DNA of 64,000 nucleotides. It comes from Eustoma russellianum (Eukaryota > Streptophyta > Magnoliopsida > Gentianales > Gentianaceae). Both the position numbers and the translations under genes were made by a program. The stretch covers positions 38,992,257-39,056,256 of the forward strand of contig AP025041.1 of assembly GCA_036186865.1 (NCBI GenBank), read 5' to 3'. This document shows positions 10,374 to 21,400 of this stretch, piece by piece; the stretch's first letter is position 1; every line of letters begins with the position of its first letter. A model generated the notes under the pieces. It searched no databases, was not told the DNA's origin, and saw only the letters and a list, made by a program, of their open reading frames with translations.

Positions 10374-11403
10374 GCTAGTCCTACCCGAATCTAACCTAGA
10401 AGTTAGTCAAAGCCCAATATTTTGTGCCTACGTTAGCTTATGTATATGCTTTGAGCAGTGAAAGATTAAAAGAGTAACAGACCAAGTTAGATGGTTACCT
10501 TCAAAAAAAGGAAAGGTTTTGCATCATAACTATGGACTTTTCTGCTGAGTCAAATGTTCAATCTGACTAGTAGACGGGGAATGTGGTATATTGCAGTTTT
10601 TCATGCGTTTTACGGCATTCCACCTCCCACTCTCTACCGCATACATGACAAGACTTTATGATATTGATACATTTATGATTCGTTGTTTCATTCTTCATGC
10701 TACTTTTCCCACCATAATAAGGTTGCAACTAATTTTCCAGTTCTTTGATTCCTTGTATTTGTATAACTGGATTTCGTGAATTTGGTGAAACTCATATCTA
10801 GTTGCATAAGTTGTCAATACCTATGTGAATGCACCTAGCTGTCAGCTATAGAGTTGGATACAGACTAAGTTGCTGCTAATCAAAGAGTTTGAGGCGGAGG
10901 CAACTAAATTTTGAGTAACTGTTGTTTATGCCGCCACACCCCCCCCCCCCCCCCCAAAAAAAAAATAATAATAATAATAATAATAAAGGTTTCAGTCTGA
11001 ATGTTAGTGGATGCTTATGTGCTAGGATGTTCTTGGGAAGTGTCAGCAACTACTGCAGTAACCACGCTCAGTGTCCTGTTATGATTGTTAAGGTATAATC
11101 TTCCTGCCAAGTCTAAACCAGTGATTATACCGCGCCACCGTCATCTACTTGATGGCTTCAAGAATATCTGGTTGGAATTCTCGTGTAGGGCCTAGAGTGT
11201 GAGTTGTATGTGCAATGATTTTGATCAAATTACAAAATCACAAAGAGAAGCTGTGATCAAAGACTAGTTATTATATGCAAGGTTTTCTAGTTTGTGATGC
11301 GTTTGCAGTAGCTTCAACAGGAATGGGAGTTTGCAGATGCATATACTGTTTGTCGGTAAGCACTCGTTCGCTTTCTAGCTTTCTGTAAAACTGTAATTTA
11401 CAA
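10374..11403. other. Intergenic DNA, no gene recognised
   Basis: The region starts with the second half of the split 42-bp duplication. It has a homopolymer and triplet tract at 10939-10986. Open frames here are short and lack recognisable domains. I saw no convincing exon series. Confidence 0.5.
10939..10986. repeat. Poly-C / poly-A / (AAT)n tract
   Basis: About 17 C residues are followed by 10 A residues and then repeats of AAT. It is a simple-sequence tract with no sign of function. A similar C-then-A tract lies at about 16797-16824. Confidence 0.9.
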
Positions 11404-11505
11404 GTCTTGAGCATTTTCTTATTTCGAGATGTGTATGATTACGTACATCTGATCTCTCCAGCCTCTAAGACAATGGGTATTGTTGTTGTTGATGCTATTA
11501 TTATT
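11404..11505 (+). mobile_element. Family D (Au-like SINE) 3' fragment
   Basis: Carries TACGTACATCTGATCTC, then CTCTAAGACAATGGGTA and a TTG-rich end, as in the 3' half of the longer family D copies at 16030 and 53238. Confidence 0.55.
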
Positions 11506-11719
11506 TCTATTTTTGAGCAGCTGTTTGGAGGCTATGTAAAGTCGTGTTGCATCTCCTTGTCATTGCCAATGTGTAGTTTTTATCTATTTATTCCTTTTTT
11601 TTTTTTTTTTGGAACCAATGGCAAGGTGTCTCTATATTACTTGGTCAAAAGAAGAACAAATTGGCAATGCAGTTTAAAAGTTACATATGACTTTACAGTT
11701 GAGTTCTTTTCAAGGTATT

Positions 11720-11960
11720 ATTTCCATTTCCAATAGAGTCAAGCATACACTCTTTTTTGATTTTTTTTTGACTTTAGAATATGATGAAATAAAGCAAAAT
11801 GAGTCGCTAAATCGACACAGCTTGGTGCAATTTTCATTATGGGTTAGTAGAAAACAATCTCTGCGTGTTTCTAACACATGGATATGATTGCGTATATCTG
11901 ATCTCTTCATATCCTACCATATGTGGTAGACCCTAAATCAATGAGGTGATGTTGTTTTTA
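11720..11960 (+). mobile_element. Family D (Au-like SINE) copy
   Basis: Matches the other family D copies in order: a T-rich head, AATATGATGAAATAAAGC, a CGACACAGCTTG block, TTTCATTATGGGT, TTTCTAACACATGG and a terminal GATGTTGTT. The copy is diverged and its edges are approximate. Confidence 0.65.
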
Positions 11961-12339
11961 TTCTTCTTTTCAACGCATTCTTATAGGAATCCACATTGCT
12001 TCTCGGATACAACATAACCTCTCTTTTTCTTTTTTTCCTTTTCTTTTGAAATGTACAACATAACCTTGAGCAGACTGAATTCATGCGAAGGTTGTTTTGA
12101 CACGTCACAATTAATCAAGATTGATAATAAGGCTTCTATTTTAGTTTTAAAAAAAGATCAGGGTTATAAAGTTTAAAGCAAAAAACACCAAAGAGGGTCT
12201 GAGGATGATTTGTTAAACCATATAGATGAAAATGTAATTTTCTCAAGTTTTTACTGCTAGGGTCAATCTGCCTCGTGAGAACTCATCTTCCGATTCATAT
12301 AAATGGAGGAAAATTATAACACATGATTCATCGGGAAAC

Positions 12340-12450
12340 AATTTCCGTGTATTTCTAACATATGTGTATAGTTGCATATATCCGACCTTTTCTTATCCTG
12401 CTATAGACATGAGTCTCTAAGGTAATGTGGTGGTGTTGGGAGGAAGATTC
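12340..12450 (+). mobile_element. Family D (Au-like SINE) 3' fragment
   Basis: Retains TTTCTAACATATGTGTAT, CATATATCCGACC and GAGTCTCTAAGGTAATG, the 3' half of family D. Confidence 0.55.
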
Positions 12451-12875
12451 CATGCATCAAAAGCCATCTTTACTCCATATATTTGAAGACTTATTGGAGG
12501 AGGGAGGTGAACTTCTTTACGGTTGGACCATGGTTTCCGTAGGAGTATTCTAAATGCTAAAGATAAAGAGATTTTCTATTGCAGGGACCAAGGTACCGAA
12601 TAATCACCATAAAGTATGAAAGGCAGAATAACTTTAGAACAAAGTTGGACCATGTAAAATATTCTAGATTTAAGCATATAAAAGTAATGAATTGATTGAT
12701 AATGTAGATTCTTTAATGGCTCAGAAGTGTTTGGCTATTGAAATTTTAATTGATAATTCATTGAAAGATGCCAAAATTCCACGTAATACAATAATCTGTA
12801 GCATATAATATGGTAAAGCAAAATCCTGGTCAAGTTGTGCACATAAAACTTGGATGTAAGAAGAGGAGAGATATA
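12451..12875. other. Intergenic DNA, nothing recognised
   Basis: AT-rich sequence without a gene, tRNA or repeat that I can name. Confidence 0.5.
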
Positions 12876-13138
12876 TCCAAAGAGCATAGCTCAGTTGGTA
12901 TTCGAGTTGAGATTTGCTTCAATAGGTCAAAAGTTCGAATCCAAAGACACCTACAGTGTGGGTGTTCCACTGCTTCTAGGCCGAAGGCCTAGTTTACGGG
13001 AGGACACCTTGTGTGGGTCACTGCGTAAGTCTTCAACCCACCTAGGAAGGCGCTGGGCTCCTGATTTGCATCCTTTACAATGCTCCTTAGGGCTGGGGCG
13101 GTGGAAGCACTCAGGGCCAGAGAATGGCCTTTTGCTCC
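12876..13138 (+). mobile_element. SINE family A, copy 1 (tRNA-derived)
   Basis: An internal RNA polymerase III promoter is visible: an A-box-like ATAGCTCAGTTGG near 12886 and a B-box-like AGTTCGAATCC near 12932. A family-specific body follows, with GGGTGTTCCACTG, CTCCTGATTTGCATC and a GGGGCGGTGG block. AAGAGGAGA-type sequence flanks both ends (about 12861 and 13139), probably an imperfect duplication. SINEs rely on LINE proteins for retroposition and encode none. Confidence 0.8.
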
Positions 13139-13204
13139 AAGAGGAGAAGAGATACTACGACCATGAATATTTCACCTAAATTATTTCGACGTGGTAGACG
13201 AATA

Positions 13205-13440
13205 ATCCTAAAAGGACATTTCCGGTGCTCTAGGTTCCTACGTTTGTACGGAGTTTAGGGAGAGGTCGGATCGCGGATCACTTCGCGATCTGATATATGA
13301 AAACTTACCCTACGTTTTATGAAAGAGACTGTTTCCACGGTCTTACACTTTGTGCAAGAAGCTTCTTCTGCGGTTGATACACTTTGTGCAAGAAGCTGTT
13401 TCCGCGGTTTGAACCCATGACTTTAAAGCCACCTCACTCT
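13205..13440 (-). mobile_element. Family B (Au-like, tRNA-derived) copy, antisense
   Basis: In reverse it reads like the head of an Au-type SINE: a B-box-like TTCAAACCGCGG, AACAGCTTCTTGCACAAAG and a GATCGCGAAGTGATCCG block. CACTTTGTGCAAGAAGC occurs twice, so part of the unit is duplicated inside the copy. Confidence 0.6.
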
Positions 13441-13943
13441 CTAGATGAACAATCCTTCAATGTTATATTTTGACAATTTGACTATCATTACGCAATAAAA
13501 TGACAGAAGAGTCAATTCATCAGTCCTTTTGTACAGGAGATATCTATCTAACACGTCTTACACCTGATATCAGATTATATAATAAAAATAAATAAAATTA
13601 ACACGTAGTATAGTTATGAATAAAGCATTTAAAAATAATATCTCTTTTATTAGAATCATGTATGATTTTTTTGTAGAATGACAATGGTTGCCTTTTGACT
13701 GTATCATGTTTCATCGGTCAATTGGTGCACATTATGAGATTTAAATCCTATTAATAACACCAAAAGTTTGTGCCGACAAACGGATTTCGTTCTTGACCAA
13801 CATTAGACCTCCCCTTGTCAAATTATTAAGAAGAAATTTGATGATAAGATGAAATTAGTTTCGTGAATTTTGTTTCCTCTGCATTTTCTTAAATCTTTTC
13901 ATTCAAATCAACCACTTGTAAGTTCGAGGTAATGACAAATGAG

Positions 13944-14191
13944 CATTACGGTATAGCTCAGTTGGTACTCGTGTTAGTATTTGATCCAAAAGGTCAAGAG
14001 TTCGATCCAGGGACACGCACAGTGTGGGTGTTCCACTGATGCCTGGTTTGCAGAGGCGCACCTTGCGTGGGTCACTGTGTAAGTCCTCACCCTAACTAGA
14101 AGGTCGCTGGACTCCTGATTTGCATCATCCATAATGCTCTTTGAGACTGGGGCGATGGGACCCTCAGAGCCAGGGAATGACCTTTGCTCCA
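13944..14191 (+). mobile_element. SINE family A, copy 2, with 17-bp TSD
   Basis: Best-defined member of the family. AGGTAATGACAAATGAG occurs perfectly at 13927-13943 and again at 14192-14208, so the 248 bp between form the insert. The A box TATAGCTCAGTTGG and B box GAGTTCGATCC are intact. The body contains CGCACAGTGTGGGTGTTCC and CTCCTGATTTGCATCATCC. The perfect duplication suggests this copy is younger than copies 1 and 3. Confidence 0.92.
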
Positions 14192-14214
14192 AGGTAATGA
14201 CAAATGAGTTCTTA

Positions 14215-14330
14215 TCCTCTTTTATATATAACAACAACACATACCCATTATATAACAACAAAGCAAAAGCTAAAGTCCGTGAAGGGCAAGAGGCAGACAA
14301 ACAATACATTCGTCTGAAATGATAGAAAGT
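14215..14330 (-). mobile_element. Family C (RTE 3' tail) fragment, antisense
   Basis: In reverse it contains AGACGAATGTATTG, CTTGCCCTTCACGG, ACTTTAGCTTTTGC and a TTGTTGTT end, resembling the 3' tail of the RTE LINE at 33.6 kb. Confidence 0.5.
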
Positions 14331-14689
14331 TTGTTTCCAATGGGACCCCCGATTCTCTTATCTCTTTATGATATATGCTATTCCATCCGTTTTTAAAACA
14401 ATTTCTTATTTGACTTGAGTCTAATTTAATAAAGTCAAATTATTCTTGTAACTTTTTTGATTGTATTTTTAGTTATTTAATTGAAGGAAATTAAAAAAAT
14501 TATATAAATACTAATTAAATAGTATAGAAATTTTCACTATCAATGTATTTTTATTTTTGGAAATGTGATAATAATTTTTAGAGAACCTAAAATAAAAACT
14601 AAGACAATATTTTTGAAACGACGAAGAATAAGATGAGTGACACCAGAAGGAATAAAGAAAATTTTGTCTCGTTATTCTGAGGAATAAGT

Positions 14690-14880
14690 CAAAAAAAATT
14701 TATTTTGATCAGTAGTTATTGTAAGGTTGATGTTTTGTGATCTTGGGGTGATGAGTTCGAACATCGGAAACAACCTCTTGCACAAAAAGTGTGGGTAAGG
14801 CTGCGTACGGTCGCGAAGCGATTCTGTCTCTCCCCAGACTCTGTACAAAACGTAAAAGTCTAGTACATCGGAAACGTACT
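14690..14880 (+). mobile_element. Family B (Au-like, tRNA-derived) copy, sense
   Basis: Contains a B-box-like GAGTTCGAACATC, GGAAACAACCTCTTGCACA, GGTAAGGCTGCGTAC and CTCCCCAGACTCTG. This order is typical of Au-type SINEs in many flowering plants. It is the only family B copy here in the sense direction. Confidence 0.65.
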
Positions 14881-15527
14881 TTAATAGTTCTTGTAACCAG
14901 AGAAATAGCGTTGTCTCGACTTGAAACCCACCAAATAAACGCAAAAAAACTTACATTTTGTTAAACCATAAGTTTCGGCATTAAGTTCTATTAAACTTAC
15001 AAAATAGAGATGAAAACGATATCTCTATTGAAGAGCAGAATATATGAAAGGGTGGTAGTAATAAGAGAGTGTGCGGAATTAAATTTTTTTTATATAGAAA
15101 AATATCTCTATTGAGTGTTATAACTTATTACATACTGAATGATATTTAGTTTACACGGTAACTAATATAGTTGATGGACATATTTTAGTTTTTCTTACAA
15201 AGATCCTTATCCGGAAAAAAAAAATGCCTTTAGAGACTGGCTTCATATTTTGTAGAGTTATGTGTACATATTAATGTACAAACACAACATTGTCTCATTT
15301 CTTTAGAGATTTTTGCCTATAACAGAGTATGGAGGATCGAACTTATGCAACCATTGTTACAAACACACAGAGATTATTTTTTCGAATATATATATATATT
15401 AATGTACAACTCGTGAATTAAAAAAAAAAAAGGTATTAAACGTATCCAAACAAGAGGTCTTGCCAGAAGCAATTGTATTACCCAACTCAAACGGCAAAAA
15501 GTCCTAAAACGTTGCCCATCCCAAACA
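14881..15527. other. AT-rich intergenic DNA
   Basis: No gene or named repeat seen apart from short A and AT tracts (about 15390-15432). Confidence 0.5.
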
Positions 15528-15710
15528 GGGATAGGATCCTTTCACCGCAAGAGAGTACGATGACGCGTGACCGCACGACACGTAGCACCAAAGGAGGGTG
15601 GTGAGGCTAGATGCAGGTGACCCTCATCTAGCCTCACCATCCCCATTGCTGCCACGTATCGCGCAGTCATAAAAAAGATGAGGAAAATGAGGGTGAAGAG
15701 ATCCTAACCC
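15528..15710. mobile_element. MITE M2, copy 1
   Basis: 183 bp with inverted ends: GGGATAGGATCC on the left, and GGGTTAGGATCTC when the right end is read in reverse. TCCCAAACA (15519-15527) and TCTCAAACA (15711-15719) form a 9-bp duplication with one mismatch. The middle is a palindrome around GGTGAGGCTAGATG and CATCTAGCCTCACC. The 9-bp duplication points to mobilisation by a Mutator-like transposase. It encodes nothing. Confidence 0.82.
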
Positions 15711-15747
15711 TCTCAAACAAAACCTATTTCAACAAAGAAACGCGGAC

Positions 15748-16143
15748 GCTCACGCCACCATAAAACTCGAGATAAGATTTCATAGTCCAACTTTTTATTC
15801 TATTTACCTGTTTTATATATAAAAGTCAATTTTTCCATTTTCAATAAAGTCAATGATACATTCTTTTTAACTTTGTAATATGATAGAATAGAGTAAAATA
15901 ACTCATTAAATTAGACGTGATTCTTATATTATGATGTAGCATTATGCTCACGCCACCATAAAACTTGAGATAAGATTTCATAGTCCAATGTTTTATTATA
16001 TTTACTTGATTTTATATATAAAAGTTAATTTTTTCTATTTTTAATAGGGTTAAAGACACATATCTTATTGAGTTTGTAATATAATGGAATAAAGCAAAAT
16101 GACGCATTAAATTGGCTGCATTTCTTATATTGTGAAGTAGCAG
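15748..16143. repeat. Imperfect 198-bp tandem duplication
   Basis: GCTCACGCCACCATAAAAC starts at 15748 and again at 15946, a period of 198 bp. Similarity continues through the D-like segment in each unit. Only the second unit goes on into a complete family D element. Confidence 0.75.
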
Positions 16144-16291
16144 TTGATCGACACAGCTTGACGCAATTTTCATTATGAGTCGTTGGAAAACAACATCTGT
16201 GTGTTCCTAACACATGAGTATGGTTGTGTACATTCAACCTCCATACCGTGACATAGACGGGAGTTTCTAAAGCAATGGAGTAATGTTGTTG
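16030..16291 (+). mobile_element. Family D (Au-like SINE) copy with 17-bp TSD
   Basis: TATATATAAAAGTTAAT (16013-16029) and TATATATAAAAGTCAAT (16292-16308) flank a 262-bp insert with one mismatch. The insert holds TATAATGGAATAAAGC, GACACAGCTTGACGC, CATTATGAGTCGTTGG and GGTTGTGTACATTC, and ends GTAATGTTGTTG. The 3' half resembles Au-type SINE tails. Confidence 0.85.
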
Positions 16292-16308
16292 TATATATAA
16301 AAGTCAAT

Positions 16309-16894
16309 ATTTTAATTTTTAAAGACTTCTTTTTATACAAGTGGGATAGAGGTTTTGACAAAAAAATATACTGTATGAGTATATTGTACTTTATATGTCT
16401 GCTTTCATCTTATTCGTATAAAATATCTTATCATATTGTATACTCTTCCCGTCTTAAAATATTGTTTCATTTCATTTTTGAGTATGTATAAATTACATAT
16501 GTTGAAATGTCGAAGAAGATGATATTTTTAAAATAATGAGTACTTATTATAATAAACATTTTGGATCTAAATTTAGGCTCATAAACAAGTAATAAAAACA
16601 ATACACCAATGTTACGTGAGTAATAAATAAATCATGCAATTGACGACAAATTTTAGTGGTTAGATAATATATTGGACAATATCTTCGCATTAATTTGATT
16701 TCAAGAAAATGGGAGAGTATGGTGACAAACTATTTGCAAATCTTAAATTGTCAACGAATAAGTACCATACATTATGTAAGTCGTTTATTGACCCAACCCC
16801 CCCCCCCCCCCAAAAAAAAAAAAAGACACAAATATGATGTCACCTCATGTCTTAGGGATTGGATATGTTGTACAACTAGTTAATATCTAAACTG
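16309..16894. other. AT-rich intergenic DNA
   Basis: No gene seen. A C-then-A homopolymer tract lies at about 16797-16824. Confidence 0.5.
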
Positions 16895-17148
16895 CTGGGC
16901 ATAGTCCAGTTGATATTCAGATTGGGGATTGACAATAAGAGGTCATGAGTTCGAATACAGGGACACGCACGGTGTAAGTGTTCTCTGCTGCCAGACCAAA
17001 GGTCTGGTTTGTGGGGACACCTTATGTGGATAATTGTGTAAGATCTCACTCAATCTAAGAGACAGTTGGACTCCTGATTTACATCATCCATGCAGCTCAT
17101 TTGGGCTGAGACATTGGGGGCCCTTTAGGTTAGGGTTCAACATTTTGC
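16895..17148 (+). mobile_element. SINE family A, copy 3
   Basis: A diverged copy with A-box-like GCATAGTCCAGTTG, B-box-like GAGTTCGAATAC and the body markers GGGACACGCACGGTG and CTCCTGATTTACATC. Flanks CAACTAGTTAATATCTAAAC (from 16873) and CAACAAGTTAATATCTAAAT (from 17149) form a 22-bp duplication with two mismatches. Confidence 0.85.
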
Positions 17149-17170
17149 CAACAAGTTAATATCTAAATTG

Positions 17171-17420
17171 GTGTATAGGTTGTGAATTCAAAAAATTATA
17201 AGAACACATACTCAGTATATCCCAATTACATCAAAAGCTATCGTTAAGATCTGGAGAGGGTGAGAGATAGACAAACATTAATTCCATCTCAAAGAATATA
17301 TTACATCAAAAGCTATCGTTAAGATTTGGAGAGGGTGAGAGCTATACAAACACTAATTCCATCTCAAAGAATATAGATTTTAGGCTATATATTTAACTGT
17401 ATAGATGACATATTAATAGA
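17171..17420 (-). mobile_element. Family C (RTE 3' tail) copy, antisense, internally duplicated
   Basis: ACATCAAAAGCTATCGTTAA occurs at about 17229 and again at about 17303, each followed by GGAGAGGGTGAGAG. In reverse it corresponds to the TAGCGATAGCTTTTGATG region of the RTE tail. The two units are nearly identical, so the duplication followed insertion. Confidence 0.65.
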
Positions 17421-17714
17421 AAGATGTTATGTGAGTAAAAAATGTTAGGAAATACAAAAGAAAAATTGGGGTTCTCTTCAAACAAGCATACGCCTTTCAT
17501 TGTATATCTAACTTAGTAAATTGTTCATTAACTTACACATAATGAGTATGTCAACTTCTCGTAAAATTATAACATAAAACGATTACACGAACATTGAAGA
17601 TCAATATGTATAAAAGAGTATGTATTTTGTATTATTTTTATATTATTTCTCTATTATTCTTGACGTAGTCACTTTTATGTTATATTTTCACAATTAGAAA
17701 CATTATTCTAAACT

Positions 17715-18055
17715 AGAAAAACGTTTCCAGTGCAGTCCGGAGAAAGACCGGATCGCTCTGCAATCTGATGTACGCAGCCTTATCTTAAACTTTGTGCAAG
17801 AGGTTGTTTCTGCAGGGCTCAGAGAGAGGTCAGATCGCAGCGTTCCCAATGCAGTCCAGAGAGAGATCGGATCGCTCTGCAATTTGATGTACGCAGCCTT
17901 ATCTTAAACTTTGTGCAAGAGGCTGTTTCTGTAGGACTCGGAGAGAGACCGGATCGCTATGCGATCTGATGTGTGCAGCTTTACCCTAAACTTTGTGCAA
18001 TATGCTGTTTCTGCAGCTCGAACCCGTAATTTCAAAATCACAAAACAACAATCTT
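17715..18055 (-). mobile_element. Family B (Au-like) triple tandem copy, antisense
   Basis: Three successive partial copies start near 17721, 17840 and 17937. Each contains GATCGCTCTGC or GATCGCTATGC, a TGATGTACGCAGCC-like block, CTAAACTTTGTGCAA and GCTGTTTCTG. Only the last continues to GCTCGAACCC, the reverse of the B box, and on to the true 5' end. Unequal exchange or repeated insertion at one site could explain it. Confidence 0.7.
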
Positions 18056-18418
18056 ACCAGTTGCTCCAATTCACGTCCTCAAACATTATTCTAAACTAAA
18101 AATAAAATAAAATTGATGATCTCCAGACACCAATCATTGCCCCCAGCCCCATTCGACCCAAAGTAACTTTCTGTAACAATAAAAACAGATAAACAGTAAT
18201 TTAATTCCTAAAAGATATCCTATCGTGTTAAAAAAAAATCTATTTAATAATTTTTTTTTCAATCTCTTACTAATTTTAATTTTAACACATGACGGGTTAT
18301 GATAGGATAACTCTAACCTCTTTTTTTTTTGCTGATGTGATCTCGTCCCCATATTTTGCACGTTTTCTATTACTTTTTAGCTTTCTTACTTATCACCAAA
18401 AAGCACGGCCTCTTAAAA
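18056..18418 (+). promoter_or_regulatory. Putative 5' flank and leader of the 254-aa gene
   Basis: AT-rich sequence with T tracts, directly upstream of the start codon at 18419. No certain TATA box or transcription start can be assigned. The call rests on position only. Confidence 0.35.
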
Positions 18419-21400
18419 ATGGAGGTGGGTGAAGCCGCCGCCGGGAAAGAGCCGATCCGATTGGAAAGGGTGAAGTCGGACGGCGATCGAAATCGACTTC
18501 GTGTGAAGCGGAAAACAATCGAAGTCGTGCTTGAACAGTGCCAACGAGCACTCGAGCTCCTCAATGAAACTGGATTTATCGATGAAGAGGAGGAGGCGGA
18601 TAACGACGACAATTGTAAGGATGAAGTAGGAGACAGCTGTTCCGCTTCGCCGATGGCAGAGGTTGAGACTGATGAGGTAATAGTTGACTCAAAAGGCTAT
18701 AGTTTTTCTTCTTTTGGAGTATTTCTTAGGGTAATTGCTGAGTTATGTTGTTATTTTGGTTTTGGATTTCTTATTTATCCTTTAGTTAATTGAGCTGGTA
18801 GGAGCTGTTAATTTTTCAAATTGTCAGATTTTAGGTTCTAATATTGAGTTTTCCACATGTTGCTTGTTATCAATCTGAATAGATAGAGCCGGAGAATAAT
18901 TTGTGGTTAAAGGATTTTTGGATTGGCCTGTTAGGTATAGAAGCTGTGATGGAGCCATGGGTTTAATTTTGGGCGTCCTTGTCTGGATAAATGTGTGCGA
19001 ATATGTATACTATTTAAAGAAATTTCAAAAGCTCAGATGAGAGTGTCCATTAAATTTTTCTTCAAAGGAGTTTATGAAATTAAATAGGCATCAAAGATTT
19101 AAGGAACCTGTGTAATCAGTGATGAGAAAATAAATGAGTTATTGCTTGTGCTTGTGCTCATACAGACTATAGATGTCTGTACATGTTCTTTATGTACTGG
19201 TGACTGGTGAGTCATTTCATATTATGATCGAGAAGTCTTTTACTTGTTACCTAAATGGGGCGTATAACCAGTCGCGACCAATCTTAGTACTGAAGGCTCA
19301 GAATATCTATAGGATCTTGCTTCAAAGCACTGAACAGAGTCATTAAGATGCGTGCTACAAAAGTACGGAAAAGCACACATACACCATTCCACTACCGTAG
19401 TTCTTGAACTCAAAAAAGAGTCTATTCTGGTCGATGGACTTTTTGCCTTTGTGTCATTGGGTGTGGGCATAAATTTATCTCATTTGTTTGAGTTGATTGC
19501 TCAATCTTCCGCTGTTGTTTGGACCTCAGACCAGATCTTACAAGACAACTTGTACCTTTTCCTTTTTTTTACTTGTTGCAAGTCACTCGCATCTGCCCCT
19601 GTCTAACCATGTTACTCGCATCTTCCACTGTCTAACCATGTTACTCGCATCTTCCACTGTCTATCCATGTCACTAATTCTGGATTTAAAAAAAATGTTAT
19701 CCTTAGATTTTGATAGAGTGGAGTGACAACTATGCTACCTCAGCTATTAGTCCATGCTTTCTTATTACATGAAATGGATGATATTGCAATTGCAAAATCA
19801 TATACATCTTTTTCTGCGTATGCATGAAATGGAAAACGTTGTGCATATATTACCTTTATATCTTGTTGATCTAGATTTACCTATACTTCGGCAACAAACT
19901 ATCGTTACGATCTTGCATGAGTTGACAAGTATATCTGTTCTTGTCCGACATATCATGAGTTGTGAGGCTATCATTGCTTACATGTCAATTGGACATTGAT
20001 ACTCTACTTTGATTTCTGTTTCATCTTGCATTCCAAGTTCCCAACCACTCAGTGCACACAATCCTTAATAACTTATTCAATTCAATAAATTTTCCTATGC
20101 GGGAGTAATCTAACTAGTTGAATGGAAGATGAAATAGAATGGAAGAACATCAAGATGGTGCAGCTTACGGGTTATTATTGTTTAATTTGGCTACATAATG
20201 TGGCACACGTTCTTTCTGAGTGCTATATTATTATCAACTGTCTCCAATAGTAGTCTAGTGCCCTCCTATGTGTATGGTTTTCCTGTCTACAGCTTATTCA
20301 TCACTATTTTGTGAACTAAGATGAACTTCAAACATATTTTTTTTATTTGCAGTTGTGCGATCTTCTCAAGTCTAGGGTTGAATGCCCAGATTTTCTTGAA
20401 AAGCTAGAAAGTGCTCAGGAATCAATTTCAAAAAACATGGCTGGTACGGTTTCTGAAACTTGTTTTGCAAAACCTGTCAGAAGTATAATGTATATTGGTT
20501 ATATTTGAGGAAGAATGTTGGAAACTGCTGCAATTGAGGCATTGATTGATAGAATGTGTAGTACAAATAGGCTTATGCGTGTGCTATTTATTCCTTGTTT
20601 CTTTTTAATCATGGAATGGATGCCCATAAATTGAGATAACCTAATTTGGTCTAGCATGCACAAACATTTCATAATTATGATCTGAACTTTTTCCCTTAAT
20701 CTTACATTCTGTTAAGAATTTCAGTGAATACGGTTTCTTATAAATTCCTCGTTGATTTAGAAGAATGTAGTTCATGGGATGTTGTCAACAAAAAGGATAT
20801 CTGGGAAGGTGGGAATTCTGAGATGGACAAAGAAGATTTCGTATTAGTGAGGCGAGAAGATATAGTAGACGGAATGGCATGTTTCATGGCTGCGTACTTG
20901 ATGTCAATCAAGCAGACTAAGGTAGAGAGCATCTTTCTGGGCTTGGGTTCTAACTACTTCACACACAGAATTTTCTTTGCATATTTCTCATCCGTCCATG
21001 ATATTTATACTTTCAATTTCTGTGTCCAGGATATGTCACCAAGCCAACTTCAGGAGGGTGAGTTGACCCACATTTCAAAAGAAACAGTAACTCCAACTTG
21101 ATATTTGGTGTACATTTTGACTTCAGTTTTTTGAGGTCTTAGAATTTGTTAATATTTTTTCAGCACTTGGCAAGACGTTTTCTGTTAACAAGAAGAAAGG
21201 GAAGCTACAAAAGGCATGGGACGGAAGCAGAGTTGTATATAATGTAGCATCTTGGGGCGCTACTGCTGTTGGGTTAGTACTCTTTGTATCTTCGAGAAAT
21301 TGGAAAGTCTGCAATGTATTCTCTCCAATTTACACATCCAACCAGTAGGTGACATGTAGTAGAAATAGATGAAAAACTCTGCCCATATCTCTCCCTGATT

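Noticed and set aside
10939..10986. Telomere-like C/A tract
   Set aside because: It lacks the TTTAGGG unit and is a simple C, then A, then AAT tract.
11407..11736. 109-codon frame as a small gene
   Set aside because: It overlaps a SINE fragment, is rich in Phe from T tracts and shows no domain or splice context.
12880..12950. Possible tRNA gene
   Set aside because: A and B boxes are present, but the sequence cannot fold into a full cloverleaf and the same head recurs in other SINE copies with duplications.
13205..18055. Repeated short blocks as a possible CRISPR array
   Set aside because: Blocks are irregular, diverged and part of dispersed SINEs. Spacers of even length are absent, and the DNA is from a plant nucleus.
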